This document shows positions 1 through 5,854 of a stretch of DNA of 5,854 nt, in pieces. Each line of letters opens with the position of its first letter. Position 1 is the stretch's first letter. Position numbers and translations under genes: made by a program. Source of the stretch: Gammaproteobacteria bacterium (lineage in GTDB: Bacteria > Pseudomonadota > Gammaproteobacteria > Steroidobacterales > Steroidobacteraceae). Below the pieces are notes generated by a model that did no database searches, was not told the DNA's origin, and saw only the letters and a list, made by a program, of their open reading frames with translations. The DNA is taken from contig RGYP01000124.1 in NCBI GenBank assembly GCA_010031985.1, positions 1 to 5,854 on the forward strand, written 5' to 3'.

Positions 1-685
1 TCTCGCCGCCCACGTTGTCGAAGAACACATCGAGGCCTTCTGGTAGCAGCGCACCGATACGCTCGTCGACCCGCTCTTCGCGATAGTTGATCGCCGCGCG
101 ATAGCCAAGTCGGTTCGTGAGCAGTTCGCACTTGGCGGCGCTACCTGCAATGCCGATGGGGTCAGCGCCGAGGTTTCGGGCGATCTGCCCGACGTTCGAG
201 CCGACTCCACCCGCGGCGCCCGACACCAGAACCCGATCGCCCGCTTTGACGGCACCGATGTCGACCAGCCCGAGATAGGAGGTAAAGCCGGTCAAGCCGA
301 GCACGCCGAGCGCTGTCGAGACCGGCGCGATTCTTTGCTTGACCTTGTACATCAAAAAATACGCTGAGCCATCGGCGATGGCGTATTGCTGCCAGCCCAT
401 TTTGCCGTGGACGATATCGCCGACCGGCCACGCCGGGTTGCGCGACTCGACGATACGACCCACGCCGCGGCCGTGCATCACGTCCCCGAGTTCGAGCGGG
501 CGCTCGAATTTTTCGCTGTTGAGCATATAGCCGCGCATCACGGCAGCGACGCCGAGATACATCACCTCGATACGAAACTCGCCGTCGACGAGTGCGCGCA
601 ACGGCGACTCGATCAGCCGAAAGTCGCTCGCGCGCACGGCGCCTTCGGGGCGTGCAGCAAGCACCCATTGCAGGTTGCGGCTCAC
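1..685 (-). CDS. CurA/PTGR-like NADP-dependent oxidoreductase (partial, 3' end outside window)
   Basis: A reductase of the zinc-free medium-chain dehydrogenase/reductase branch that contains bacterial CurA and mammalian prostaglandin/leukotriene reductases (COG2130 type). These cytosolic enzymes use NADPH to reduce activated C=C bonds of enones and alkenals. The visible 228 residues begin with SRNLQWVLAARPEG, the typical opening of the family. They continue through a GroES-like N-terminal part with HGRGVG near residues 71-76 and WPVGD near 86-90. The Rossmann segment starts near residue 149 (GDRVLVSGAAGGVGS), with the dinucleotide-binding AAGGVG at 157-162, followed by GIAGS at 178-182 and DVFFDNVGGE at 219-228, where the window ends. 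Only one cysteine (C186) is visible, in keeping with the lack of zinc sites. I chose the GTG at 683-685 because it restores the conserved N-terminus; an ATG at 666-668 is out of frame. The GTG overlaps the stop of the transporter gene by four bases (GTGA), so the two genes are probably co-transcribed and coupled. The family is clear; the substrate is unknown. Confidence 0.93.
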   Translation of the reverse strand, partial: MSRNLQWVLAARPEGAVRASDFRLIESPLRALVDGEFRIEVMYLGVAAVMRGYMLNSEKFERPLELGDVMHGRGVGRIVESRNPAWPVGDIVHGKMGWQQYAIADGSAYFLMYKVKQRIAPVSTALGVLGLTGFTSYLGLVDIGAVKAGDRVLVSGAAGGVGSNVGQIARNLGADPIGIAGSAAKCELLTNRLGYRAAINYREERVDERIGALLPEGLDVFFDNVGGE

Positions 686-2280
686 AGTTCTCGATCCCGC
701 GTCTCGGGTACCAGCCAGAGTGCGAGCACGAAGGCGCTCGCCATCACCGTGACCGGATACCAAAGACCCGCGAGCACGTCGCCCGAGCGGGCGACGAGCC
801 ACGCCGCAGTGAGCGGCATGAAGCCGCCGAACCAGGCGCTCGTGAGGTGATAGGGCACCGAGAGTGCGGTGTAGCGGATACGCGTCGGGAAAATCTCGGC
901 AAGCCAGCCCGCGCCCGGGCCGCAGGTGAGACCCGCACCGACGATCATCAAAAAAATCAGGCCGACGAGCTTGAGATGCGTGAGGTCGATGTCCTTTACG
1001 CCCGCGATCGGCACCACGGCCGAGCGTTGCGGATAGCCCGCGGTCGCGAGCGCGTCTTGCAGGGCGTCACGATCAAAACTCGTGAGGCGCGAGTCGGCGA
1101 CGACGATGAAGAGAGGCTCGCCCGCTACCGCGGGTGCGTTGCGATAGGAGATACCGCGCTTGGCGAGAAAATCACGCGCTCGCGTGGCCTCGTCGAGTTC
1201 GGCAGCGCTCGCGAACGGGTCGAAGGCCGTCGGTGCCGCATACACGGTGACCGGCGCAGCGCGCTGTGCCGCGGCGAGTGACGGATTGCCTACGGCCAGC
1301 AAGCCACTGTAGGCGGGCATGATACTGAGCGCCGAGAGCAGCATGCCGGCTAGCATGACGGGACGGCGGCCGATGCGGTCGGCGAGTGCGCCCGCGCCGA
1401 CGAACACCAGCATGCCGATCACGAGGGCGGCGACGATCAGGGTCGATGCGGTCGCGCTATCAATGAGTAGTGCGGTCTGCAGAAAGACCAAAGAATAAAA
1501 CTGTGCCGTGTACCAGCTGAGCGCCATCGCGGCCGCGACCACGAGCGCTGCGGCCATGCGCCGACGATGCTCGGCGGCGAACAGGGTTTCGCGCACCGGT
1601 GCCTTGGCGAGCCCACCGTCACGCTTGAGCTGCACGAACAGCGGCGATTCCGTGAGTTGCAGGCGGATGTAGACCGAAAGGCCGAGCAGCAGCACCGACA
1701 CCAGAAACGGAATGCGCCAGCCCCATTCACGAAACGCCTCTTCGCCCACGGCAAAGCGACAGCCGATGATGACGAGCAGCGAGAGCACGAGCCCGAGCGT
1801 GCCCGTGGTCTGGATCCAGCTCGTGAAAAATCCGCGTCGCCTGCTGTCGCTGTGCTCGGCGATGTAGATCGCAGCGCCACCGAATTCGCCACCGAGTGCG
1901 AGTCCCTGGATGAGGCGTAGCGTGACGAGCAAGGCCGGTGCCCACCAACCTATCACCTCGAAGGTGGGTATGAGCCCGACCAGCGCCGTGGCGAGCCCCA
2001 TCAGCACGATGGTGATCAGAAAGGTTTGCTTGCGACCGACGCGATCACCGAGTCGCCCGAAGACGAGGGCGCCGATGGGGCGTACCGCGAAGCCCGCACC
2101 GAAGGCGGCGAGGCTCGCGAGCAGCGCTGCCGTTTCGTTGCCCGGCGGAAAAAACAGCACGCCGAAAAACGTCACCAAGCTGCCGTAGAGGAAAAAGTCG
2201 TAGTACTCGAACACCGTGCCGGTGGAGGCGGCGACGACCACGCGGGTCATCGGTGTCGGTTTGGAGAGGTCTTTGCTCAT
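682..2280 (-). CDS. MFS transporter, metabolite:H+ symporter (MHS) family, with large periplasmic insert
   Basis: An inner-membrane secondary transporter of 532 residues, of the MFS group that includes ProP, ShiA and KgtP and usually imports organic acids or zwitterions with protons. TM1 carries FEYYDFFLYG (24-33), a hallmark of this family. The loop 2-3 motif is GRLGDRVGRK (75-84), TM4 holds RLIQGLALGGEFGGA (122-136), and WGWRIPFL (186-193) leads into TM6. The second-half motif ADRIGRRP is at 300-307, and TM10 onwards has AEIFPTRIRYTALS (461-474). The protein ends in PETRDREL. Family members are commonly about 430-450 residues; the excess here is a hydrophilic stretch near 332-435 between TM9 and TM10, predicted to face the periplasm. 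I prefer the ATG at 2280; an in-frame GTG at 2286 would add two residues. Neither has a good Shine-Dalgarno sequence. The gene diverges from the alpha/beta-hydrolase and leads the unit that continues into the CurA-like reductase. Substrate not determinable. Confidence 0.93.
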   Translation of the reverse strand: MSKDLSKPTPMTRVVVAASTGTVFEYYDFFLYGSLVTFFGVLFFPPGNETAALLASLAAFGAGFAVRPIGALVFGRLGDRVGRKQTFLITIVLMGLATALVGLIPTFEVIGWWAPALLVTLRLIQGLALGGEFGGAAIYIAEHSDSRRRGFFTSWIQTTGTLGLVLSLLVIIGCRFAVGEEAFREWGWRIPFLVSVLLLGLSVYIRLQLTESPLFVQLKRDGGLAKAPVRETLFAAEHRRRMAAALVVAAAMALSWYTAQFYSLVFLQTALLIDSATASTLIVAALVIGMLVFVGAGALADRIGRRPVMLAGMLLSALSIMPAYSGLLAVGNPSLAAAQRAAPVTVYAAPTAFDPFASAAELDEATRARDFLAKRGISYRNAPAVAGEPLFIVVADSRLTSFDRDALQDALATAGYPQRSAVVPIAGVKDIDLTHLKLVGLIFLMIVGAGLTCGPGAGWLAEIFPTRIRYTALSVPYHLTSAWFGGFMPLTAAWLVARSGDVLAGLWYPVTVMASAFVLALWLVPETRDREL

Positions 2281-2305
2281 GTTCACACGGGGGAAGCCAG
2301 CGTGG

Positions 2306-2311
2306 ATTTTA
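2306..2311 (-). promoter_or_regulatory. Possible -10 element for the transporter-reductase unit
   Basis: Read on the minus strand this is TAAAAT, close to TATAAT. It is the only A/T-rich hexamer in the 72-base gap between the divergent transporter and hydrolase starts, and lies about 26 bases upstream of the transporter ATG. I could not find a matching -35 hexamer at normal spacing, so this is a weak positional call only. Confidence 0.2.
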
Positions 2312-2352
2312 GGCGCAAATGGGCCCTGCGCGGCGATACACTCGGGGGCACG

Positions 2353-3162
2353 ATGAGCAACGCCTCAACGCCGATCCGTCGCGGCTATTTCGACGGTCCC
2401 ACGGGTCAGGTTCATTATCGTCGGTGTCGCATCGAGGGCGGCGAGCCGCTGCTACTGATGCACCAGTCGCCCTTGTCGTCGACGCAATTCGAGGCTGTGA
2501 TGCCCGCGCTCGCCGCGTCGGGTTTCGATGTGCTCGCCACCGACATGCCGGGCTTCGGCATGTCGGACGTCGCTCCCGAGGGTGCGACGCTCGAGGATTT
2601 CGCGAGCATCATTTCGGCAGGCTTTGCGGCGATGGGTTGGCGCAGCGCCGCGATCGTCGGCCATCACACCGGCGCCGTGCTCGCATCCGTCTTTGCGGCG
2701 GCGCATCCGGCAGCGGTCAAGAAGCTCGTGCTCAATGGTTTTCCGTTGCTCGGCAAAGCCGAGCGCGATCATTTTGCGACGTTCTATTTCGGGCCGAAGG
2801 AACCGAAGGCCGATGGCACGCATCTGCTTACCGCCTGGCAGAACCGGCTGCGCTCGACGCCGGGCTGGACCGACATTCGGCTGATGCATCGCTACACGGT
2901 CGAGGCCTTGCATCGGGGCGAGAGCAATTGGAAGGCGTTTCCACTCGTGATCTCCGCCGATCTCGAGGCGGTGTTGCGCAAGATCACGGTGCCGACGCTC
3001 ATGTTCACCAATACAGGGGAAGATCTCTACGAGTCGACGCGCCGTGCGCATGCGCTGCGCGCCGATTTCTTCGCCTATGCCGAGCTCGAAGGCGGCTCGC
3101 ACGACATCGTCGACGAGCAGCCGCAGAACTGGGTACGGGTCGTGGTGGATTACCTGCGTTAG
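2353..3162 (+). CDS. Alpha/beta-hydrolase fold protein with GHHTG nucleophile elbow
   Basis: A 269-residue cytosolic protein of the alpha/beta-hydrolase (MhpC/epoxide hydrolase-like) fold with no signal peptide. In order: LLLMHQSPLSS (33-43), the strand-3 loop where HGxP-type oxyanion residues normally sit; ATDMPGFGMSD (62-72), the usual DxPGxGxS region; VGHHTGAVLA (102-111), the strand-5 elbow; a helical cap around 134-200; VPTLMFTNTGEDLY (213-226), covering the acid position; and GGSHD (247-251), with His250 as the expected catalytic histidine. The elbow normally reads GxSxG or GxDxG; here the nucleophile position is His105, with a Thr beside it. The protein may therefore act by a different mechanism, use another residue, or be non-catalytic. 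The start was chosen at 2353 because GGGGG at 2344-2348 gives a ribosome-binding site and the protein begins just before the first strands. The same frame is open back to 2026, but that part lies antisense to the transporter. The gene diverges from the transporter unit. Substrate unknown. Confidence 0.9.
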   Translation: MSNASTPIRRGYFDGPTGQVHYRRCRIEGGEPLLLMHQSPLSSTQFEAVMPALAASGFDVLATDMPGFGMSDVAPEGATLEDFASIISAGFAAMGWRSAAIVGHHTGAVLASVFAAAHPAAVKKLVLNGFPLLGKAERDHFATFYFGPKEPKADGTHLLTAWQNRLRSTPGWTDIRLMHRYTVEALHRGESNWKAFPLVISADLEAVLRKITVPTLMFTNTGEDLYESTRRAHALRADFFAYAELEGGSHDIVDEQPQNWVRVVVDYLR

Positions 3163-3195
3163 CAGGCATGCGGGCGCGCAGTCGCCGCCTCTCGA

Positions 3196-4419
3196 TCAAC
3201 CCTTGCGCAAGCCCCGCTGCCCATCCTCGAGCGTGAAGCGCGCGAGCGAGCGCGCGACGGCCTGTTTCTCGCGCACCGAGTCGTAGCCCACGAGGTCGGC
3301 CTCGAGTCGGGTCGGCGTCACGGTCAGGTGAAGGTAACCTCGGTGACTGCCATCGGCAAAGAAAACGTCGGTCGAATCGCCGCGGTTGTAAGCGTCGATC
3401 ACCTTTTGCGGCGGCGGTCCCGAACTGATGGAGGTGGTGACGAACTCGCTGCCGATGATGGGCGATGAGGGGTCGTTCGGCACGAGCCGCTGATCGGCGG
3501 CGATGAAGGCGTGGATGTCCCCGCCGAGCAGTACCGGATTGGCGCAGCCGCTGTTCGCCACCGACTGCAACAATCTTTGACGCGCCGCCGGATATCCTGC
3601 CCAGCTGTCGCTCCAGTGCTGCTGGCGCGGCCCCGGGTCTTCATCGATCAGCGTCATCACCACGCCCTGTGCAACGAGGTTCCAGCGTGCCTTCGAGGCA
3701 CGCAGCTGCGCGTCGACCCAGTTCTCTTGCGTGGCACCGAGCATGGTGCGCGACGGGTCGTTCCAGTTGGGGCAGGTGTCGACGAATACGCGCGAACCGC
3801 CGAGCCGTGGTGGTGCGGGGCAAGCCTGCGGCGAGCGATATTGGCGCTCATCGAGCATGTGCACGGCAACCAGATCGCCGAGCGCGCGCGACATGTAAAG
3901 CTGCATGTCCGGGCCGCGCGGCAGCGCCGAGCGCGGCAGTGGCATATGTTCCCAGTAGGCGCGATAGGCTGCCGCCCGACGCGCCAAAAAATCCGCTTGC
4001 TCGCGCGGGTTTTCGGATTGGGCGCCTGCGTAGTCGTTGTCGACCTCGTGATCGTCGTGGGTGACGAGCCACGGACACGCGGCATGCGCGGCGCGCAGCA
4101 GCGGGTCGGTGCGATACCAGGCGTAGCGACGTCGGTACTCGGCGAGACTGCGGCACTCGCCACGATCGTGCTGGCGAACCGGGTCGCCCGTGTTGCCCTC
4201 GTAGATGTAATCGCCGAGATGCAGGATGAGATCGGTGCCGCGCTCGAGCATGTGCTGGTAGGCGTGGTAATAACCCTGCTCGTAGTGCTGGCAACTCGCC
4301 ACGCCAATGCGCAGCCGCGCGATATTTTGACCGAGCGCAGCGGCAGTCCAGGTTCGGCCGATCGGACTCGTGAAATCACCGGCGCGAAACCGATAAAAGA
4401 ATTCGCGACGATCCGACAT
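3196..4419 (-). CDS. PhoD-like alkaline phosphatase/phosphodiesterase, N-terminally truncated
   Basis: This 407-residue protein matches the metallophosphatase domain of the PhoD family, which cleaves phosphomono- and diesters with a metal centre. Visible motifs are ASCQHYEQGYY (41-51), HLGDYIYEG (67-75), the YRRRYAWYRTDP segment (95-106), THDDHEVDND (120-129), LDERQYRSP (189-197), LGATQENW (227-234), WNLVAQGVVMT (246-256), GGDIHAF (299-305) and EFVTTSISSGP (325-335). The expected metal ligands (Cys43, Asp70, Asp122/Asp123, His124, Asp301, His303) are all present. Known PhoD proteins are usually about 500 residues or more, Tat-exported, with an Fn3-like domain before the catalytic core. Here the ATG at 4417-4419 is followed at once by REFFYRFRAGDFTSP, which corresponds to the end of that domain, so signal and N-domain are missing. 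The three upstream minus-strand frames show no remnant. An in-frame TTG three codons earlier is an alternative start. There is no Shine-Dalgarno sequence. It converges with the hydrolase gene (33-base gap) and diverges from the VOC gene. Without export it would be cytoplasmic, or it is a decaying remnant. Confidence 0.88.
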   Translation of the reverse strand: MSDRREFFYRFRAGDFTSPIGRTWTAAALGQNIARLRIGVASCQHYEQGYYHAYQHMLERGTDLILHLGDYIYEGNTGDPVRQHDRGECRSLAEYRRRYAWYRTDPLLRAAHAACPWLVTHDDHEVDNDYAGAQSENPREQADFLARRAAAYRAYWEHMPLPRSALPRGPDMQLYMSRALGDLVAVHMLDERQYRSPQACPAPPRLGGSRVFVDTCPNWNDPSRTMLGATQENWVDAQLRASKARWNLVAQGVVMTLIDEDPGPRQQHWSDSWAGYPAARQRLLQSVANSGCANPVLLGGDIHAFIAADQRLVPNDPSSPIIGSEFVTTSISSGPPPQKVIDAYNRGDSTDVFFADGSHRGYLHLTVTPTRLEADLVGYDSVREKQAVARSLARFTLEDGQRGLRKG

Positions 4420-4433
4420 GAGGTGCAAGTGTA

Positions 4434-4467
4434 GCCGCTCGGCGGTCGACGTTGGCACCGCCGCTCG
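4434..4467. promoter_or_regulatory. Repeat-structured divergent intergenic region (candidate operator)
   Basis: The 63-base gap between the phoD-like start and the VOC gene start holds two overlapping repeats. GCCGCTCG occurs at 4434-4441 and again at 4460-4467 as an exact direct repeat, 26 bases start to start. CGGCGGT (4440-4446) and ACCGCCG (4457-4463) form a perfect 7-base inverted repeat with a 10-base spacer. A regulator binding here could control both divergent genes. In GC-rich DNA such repeats can arise by chance, and no regulator gene lies in the window. Confidence 0.3.
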
Positions 4468-4482
4468 TGATAGTTTTCTGCC

Positions 4483-5481
4483 ATGGCAACCGATCCGATG
4501 ATGCCGCGAGACGATGGTCGAGCTGTCGTGTGCGGACCGCTCGCAGCGATCACCGTCGCTGCTACCGATCCGCAGGCGATTCGGCGTTTTTATCAGGGCG
4601 CACTCGGTCTCACGCCGACGCACTCGATCCTCGACGGGGTCGCAGCCGCTGCGTTGCGCGAACACTGGGGCGTGGCGGGCACCGGGCCGCTCGAGATACT
4701 CGTCTTTACGAGACCCGAAGTACCCGAGGCCCTGTGCCTGCGGGTCGTGATGGTGGCCCCCGATCGCCCTGTTTCGCGACCTGCTCTCGACAGTCGTTTC
4801 GACGGCGCGCTCGGTTTCGGTTTCCCGGTGCGCGATCTTTATCGACGCCACGCGATCGTCGAGGCGCTCGGCTTCGAGGCGAGAGCTGGGGTGACGGTTA
4901 TGTCGTTCCCCCGCGCCGATGGCACGACCTACGACATCGGCGAGACCCATTGGGTGGCGCCCGACGAGGTCATGGTGCTCGGTGTCGATCGGGCGCATCT
5001 GCAGCCCGTCGGGCCGATCGACCCCGCGCTCGACATCGGCGGCCCGAGTTACTCGAGTGCACTCGTGGCCGATGCCGCGAGCGCAGGCCAATTCTTCGAT
5101 GAGGTGCTCGGCCTCGAGCTGCGACGCGAGTTCACCTTCGAGAGCGAGGGGCCGAACGGCGGCATGCGCCTGCCGCAGGGCACGCGCGTGCATTTTCAGC
5201 AGTGGTTCGCGCCCGGCGCGCGCAGGGCGTTTTCTTTGAGCTGCATGACGACCAGATAGCCCGTGCGCGAGCCGCAGGGGCTCGGACTGCAGAATCGCGG
5301 GATCGGACTTTGGTCGTTTCCGACGGCGGACGTGACGCTGGTACGCGAGCGCGCCCTGCGACAAGGCGCGACGGTACGGCGCGAGCCCCTGCTCATCGAG
5401 ACACCGGGGCTCGGCGTCGTTCACTCCATGATCCTTGCGACGCCCGATGGATTTCCGATCGAGGTCTATCAACCCGCATGA
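4483..5481 (+). pseudogene. Two-module VOC (glyoxalase/extradiol dioxygenase fold) protein, interrupted by in-frame TAG with apparent frameshifts
   Basis: The frame encodes a cytosolic protein of the vicinal oxygen chelate superfamily, whose members include glyoxalases, extradiol dioxygenases and bleomycin-binding proteins. Module 1 begins with LAAITVAATDPQAIRRFYQGALGL (residues 20-43), the usual first strand and helix. Module 2 begins near residue 186 with GGPSYSSALVADAASAGQFFDEVLGLEL. After residue 258 comes TAG (5257-5259), yet the same frame then continues for 72 good codons (GIGLWSFPTADV, ILATPDGFPIEVYQP) to a TGA at 5479-5481. Between these, frame 0 reads SLSCMTTR, which looks non-native, while the frame two bases on reads FFELHDDQIARAR, a typical VOC strand and helix. 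This fits one missing base in the TTTT run at 5230-5233 and one extra base around 5262-5275. Whole length would be about 332 residues. It overlaps the next gene by ATGA. The start at 4483 has no clear ribosome-binding site. Whether this is a true pseudogene or a sequence error cannot be told here. Confidence 0.8.
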
Positions 5482-5854
5482 TGCGTACCCTCGCTTTGCT
5501 GATGCTCGCCGCGATGGCGCTGGCCGGCTGCACCACGGCCGAGATCCTCGATTGTCGCGCGGCCAACGGACTCACGCCCGATTGCCGCTTCGAAAATCCC
5601 GAGGACTTCGCAGTCAGTCCCGCGGGCACGGCGCTCATCATCAGCGAGATGGGGCGGGGCGGGCTCGAGTCCCGACAGGGTCGGCTGGTCGCCTATTACC
5701 CCGACCCCGCGGGCAGCGGTCGCGGCGAACCGCGAATTCTTTGGCCGCGTAGTGCCGCGAGCACGCAGCCGCGCGGTTCGAGGGCAACCGTACGCCCATC
5801 GTCGATGACCTCGAAAATTTCGATGGATTCTCGAACCCCGTGGTTCACGACGTA
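5478..5854 (+). CDS. Lipoprotein resembling SMP-30/gluconolactonase-type beta-propeller proteins (partial, probable frameshift)
   Basis: The first residues form a lipoprotein signal peptide: Met-Met-Arg, a hydrophobic stretch, then the lipobox LAGC with the acylated cysteine at residue 18. Next comes TTAEILDCRAANG, a Cys-containing segment, and FENPEDFAVSPAGTALIISEMGR followed by GRLVAYYPDP and PRILWP. This pattern (ENPED, then a strand with a display of G/T/L residues, then a second strand) resembles the first blades of SMP-30/arylesterase-like propeller hydrolases; the assignment is moderate. Export to the periplasm or outer membrane is expected. The ATG at 5478 overlaps the VOC stop as ATGA, and a second ATG at 5481 is equally possible, so coupling to the VOC gene is likely. 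Downstream of about 5740 frame 0 becomes Ser/Thr/Arg-rich (RATVRPSSMTSK), whereas the frame two bases on reads FEGNRTPIVDDLENFDGF, which looks far more protein-like. A one-base loss near 5740-5776 is likely. The 3' end lies beyond the window. Confidence 0.75.
   Translation, partial: MMRTLALLMLAAMALAGCTTAEILDCRAANGLTPDCRFENPEDFAVSPAGTALIISEMGRGGLESRQGRLVAYYPDPAGSGRGEPRILWPRSAASTQPRGSRATVRPSSMTSKISMDSRTPWFTT

Noticed and set aside
592..1281. Long plus-strand open frame of about 229 codons across the transporter and reductase junction
   Set aside because: It is highly Arg/Glu-rich and antisense to two well-recognised proteins, so it is a shadow frame.
2313..2331. Inverted repeat GCGCA-N9-TGCGC in the transporter/hydrolase gap, considered as an operator
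   Set aside because: The arms are only five bases of GC-rich sequence and do not extend either way, so chance is the simplest explanation.
2026..2352. Open frame upstream of the hydrolase start on the plus strand
   Set aside because: It lies antisense to the transporter N-terminus, has charged low-complexity composition, and the ATG at 2353 with a ribosome-binding site fits the fold's start.
3153..3166. Hairpin CCTGC-GTTA-GCAGG across the hydrolase stop codon, considered as a terminator
   Set aside because: The stem is only five base pairs and no T-run follows on either strand.
4453..4468. TGGCAC in the divergent gap, considered as a sigma-54 -24 element
   Set aside because: No TTGC-type -12 element occurs at the required spacing.
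4420..5472. The minus-strand frame of the phoD-like gene stays open for about 350 codons upstream, antisense to the VOC gene
   Set aside because: The extra residues are Arg/His/Glu-rich with no fold-like pattern, and the plus strand carries clear VOC sequence. This is a common by-product of GC-rich codon use.

Overview
The window is GC-rich, gene-dense bacterial DNA. Coding sequence fills almost all of it; the two divergent intergenic gaps are about 65-70 bases each and the single convergent gap is 33 bases. Strong G/C preference at third codon positions, an MHS-type transporter, a CurA-like reductase and a PhoD-like phosphatase point to a heterotrophic pseudomonadotan, possibly a gammaproteobacterium. 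This placement is an inference from style and gene content; no marker gene is present.

Layout. (1) Bases 1-2280, minus strand: a two-gene unit of an MFS transporter of the metabolite:H+ symporter (MHS) type, followed by an NADP-dependent CurA/PTGR-like medium-chain reductase that runs off the left edge. Stop and start overlap as GTGA, so the two are probably translationally coupled. (2) Bases 2353-3162, plus strand, divergent from that unit: an alpha/beta-hydrolase whose nucleophile elbow reads GHHTG, with no Ser/Asp/Cys in the nucleophile position. (3) Bases 3196-4419, minus strand, convergent with the hydrolase: a PhoD-like phosphatase catalytic domain lacking signal peptide and N-terminal domain. 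(4) Bases 4483-5854, plus strand, divergent from phoD: a two-module VOC (glyoxalase/dioxygenase fold) gene with an in-frame TAG and apparent compensating frameshifts. It overlaps by ATGA the start of a lipoprotein resembling beta-propeller SMP-30/gluconolactonase-type enzymes, which itself seems to change frame near base 5775 before the right edge.

Taken together, the genes look like an accessory small-molecule metabolism region: uptake (MHS), enone/alkenal reduction (CurA-like), hydrolysis (alpha/beta-hydrolase, lipoprotein propeller), ring- or aldehyde-type chemistry (VOC) and phosphoester cleavage (PhoD). No substrate can be named, and a shared pathway is only suggested by adjacency.

No RNA genes, insertion sequences, CRISPR arrays or clear rho-independent terminators were seen. 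I found no convincing new multi-gene system. The points most worth checking are the His-for-nucleophile hydrolase, the N-terminally stripped PhoD, the roughly 100-residue insert in the transporter, and the cluster of frame breaks in the last 630 bases, which may be sequencing error or gene decay.
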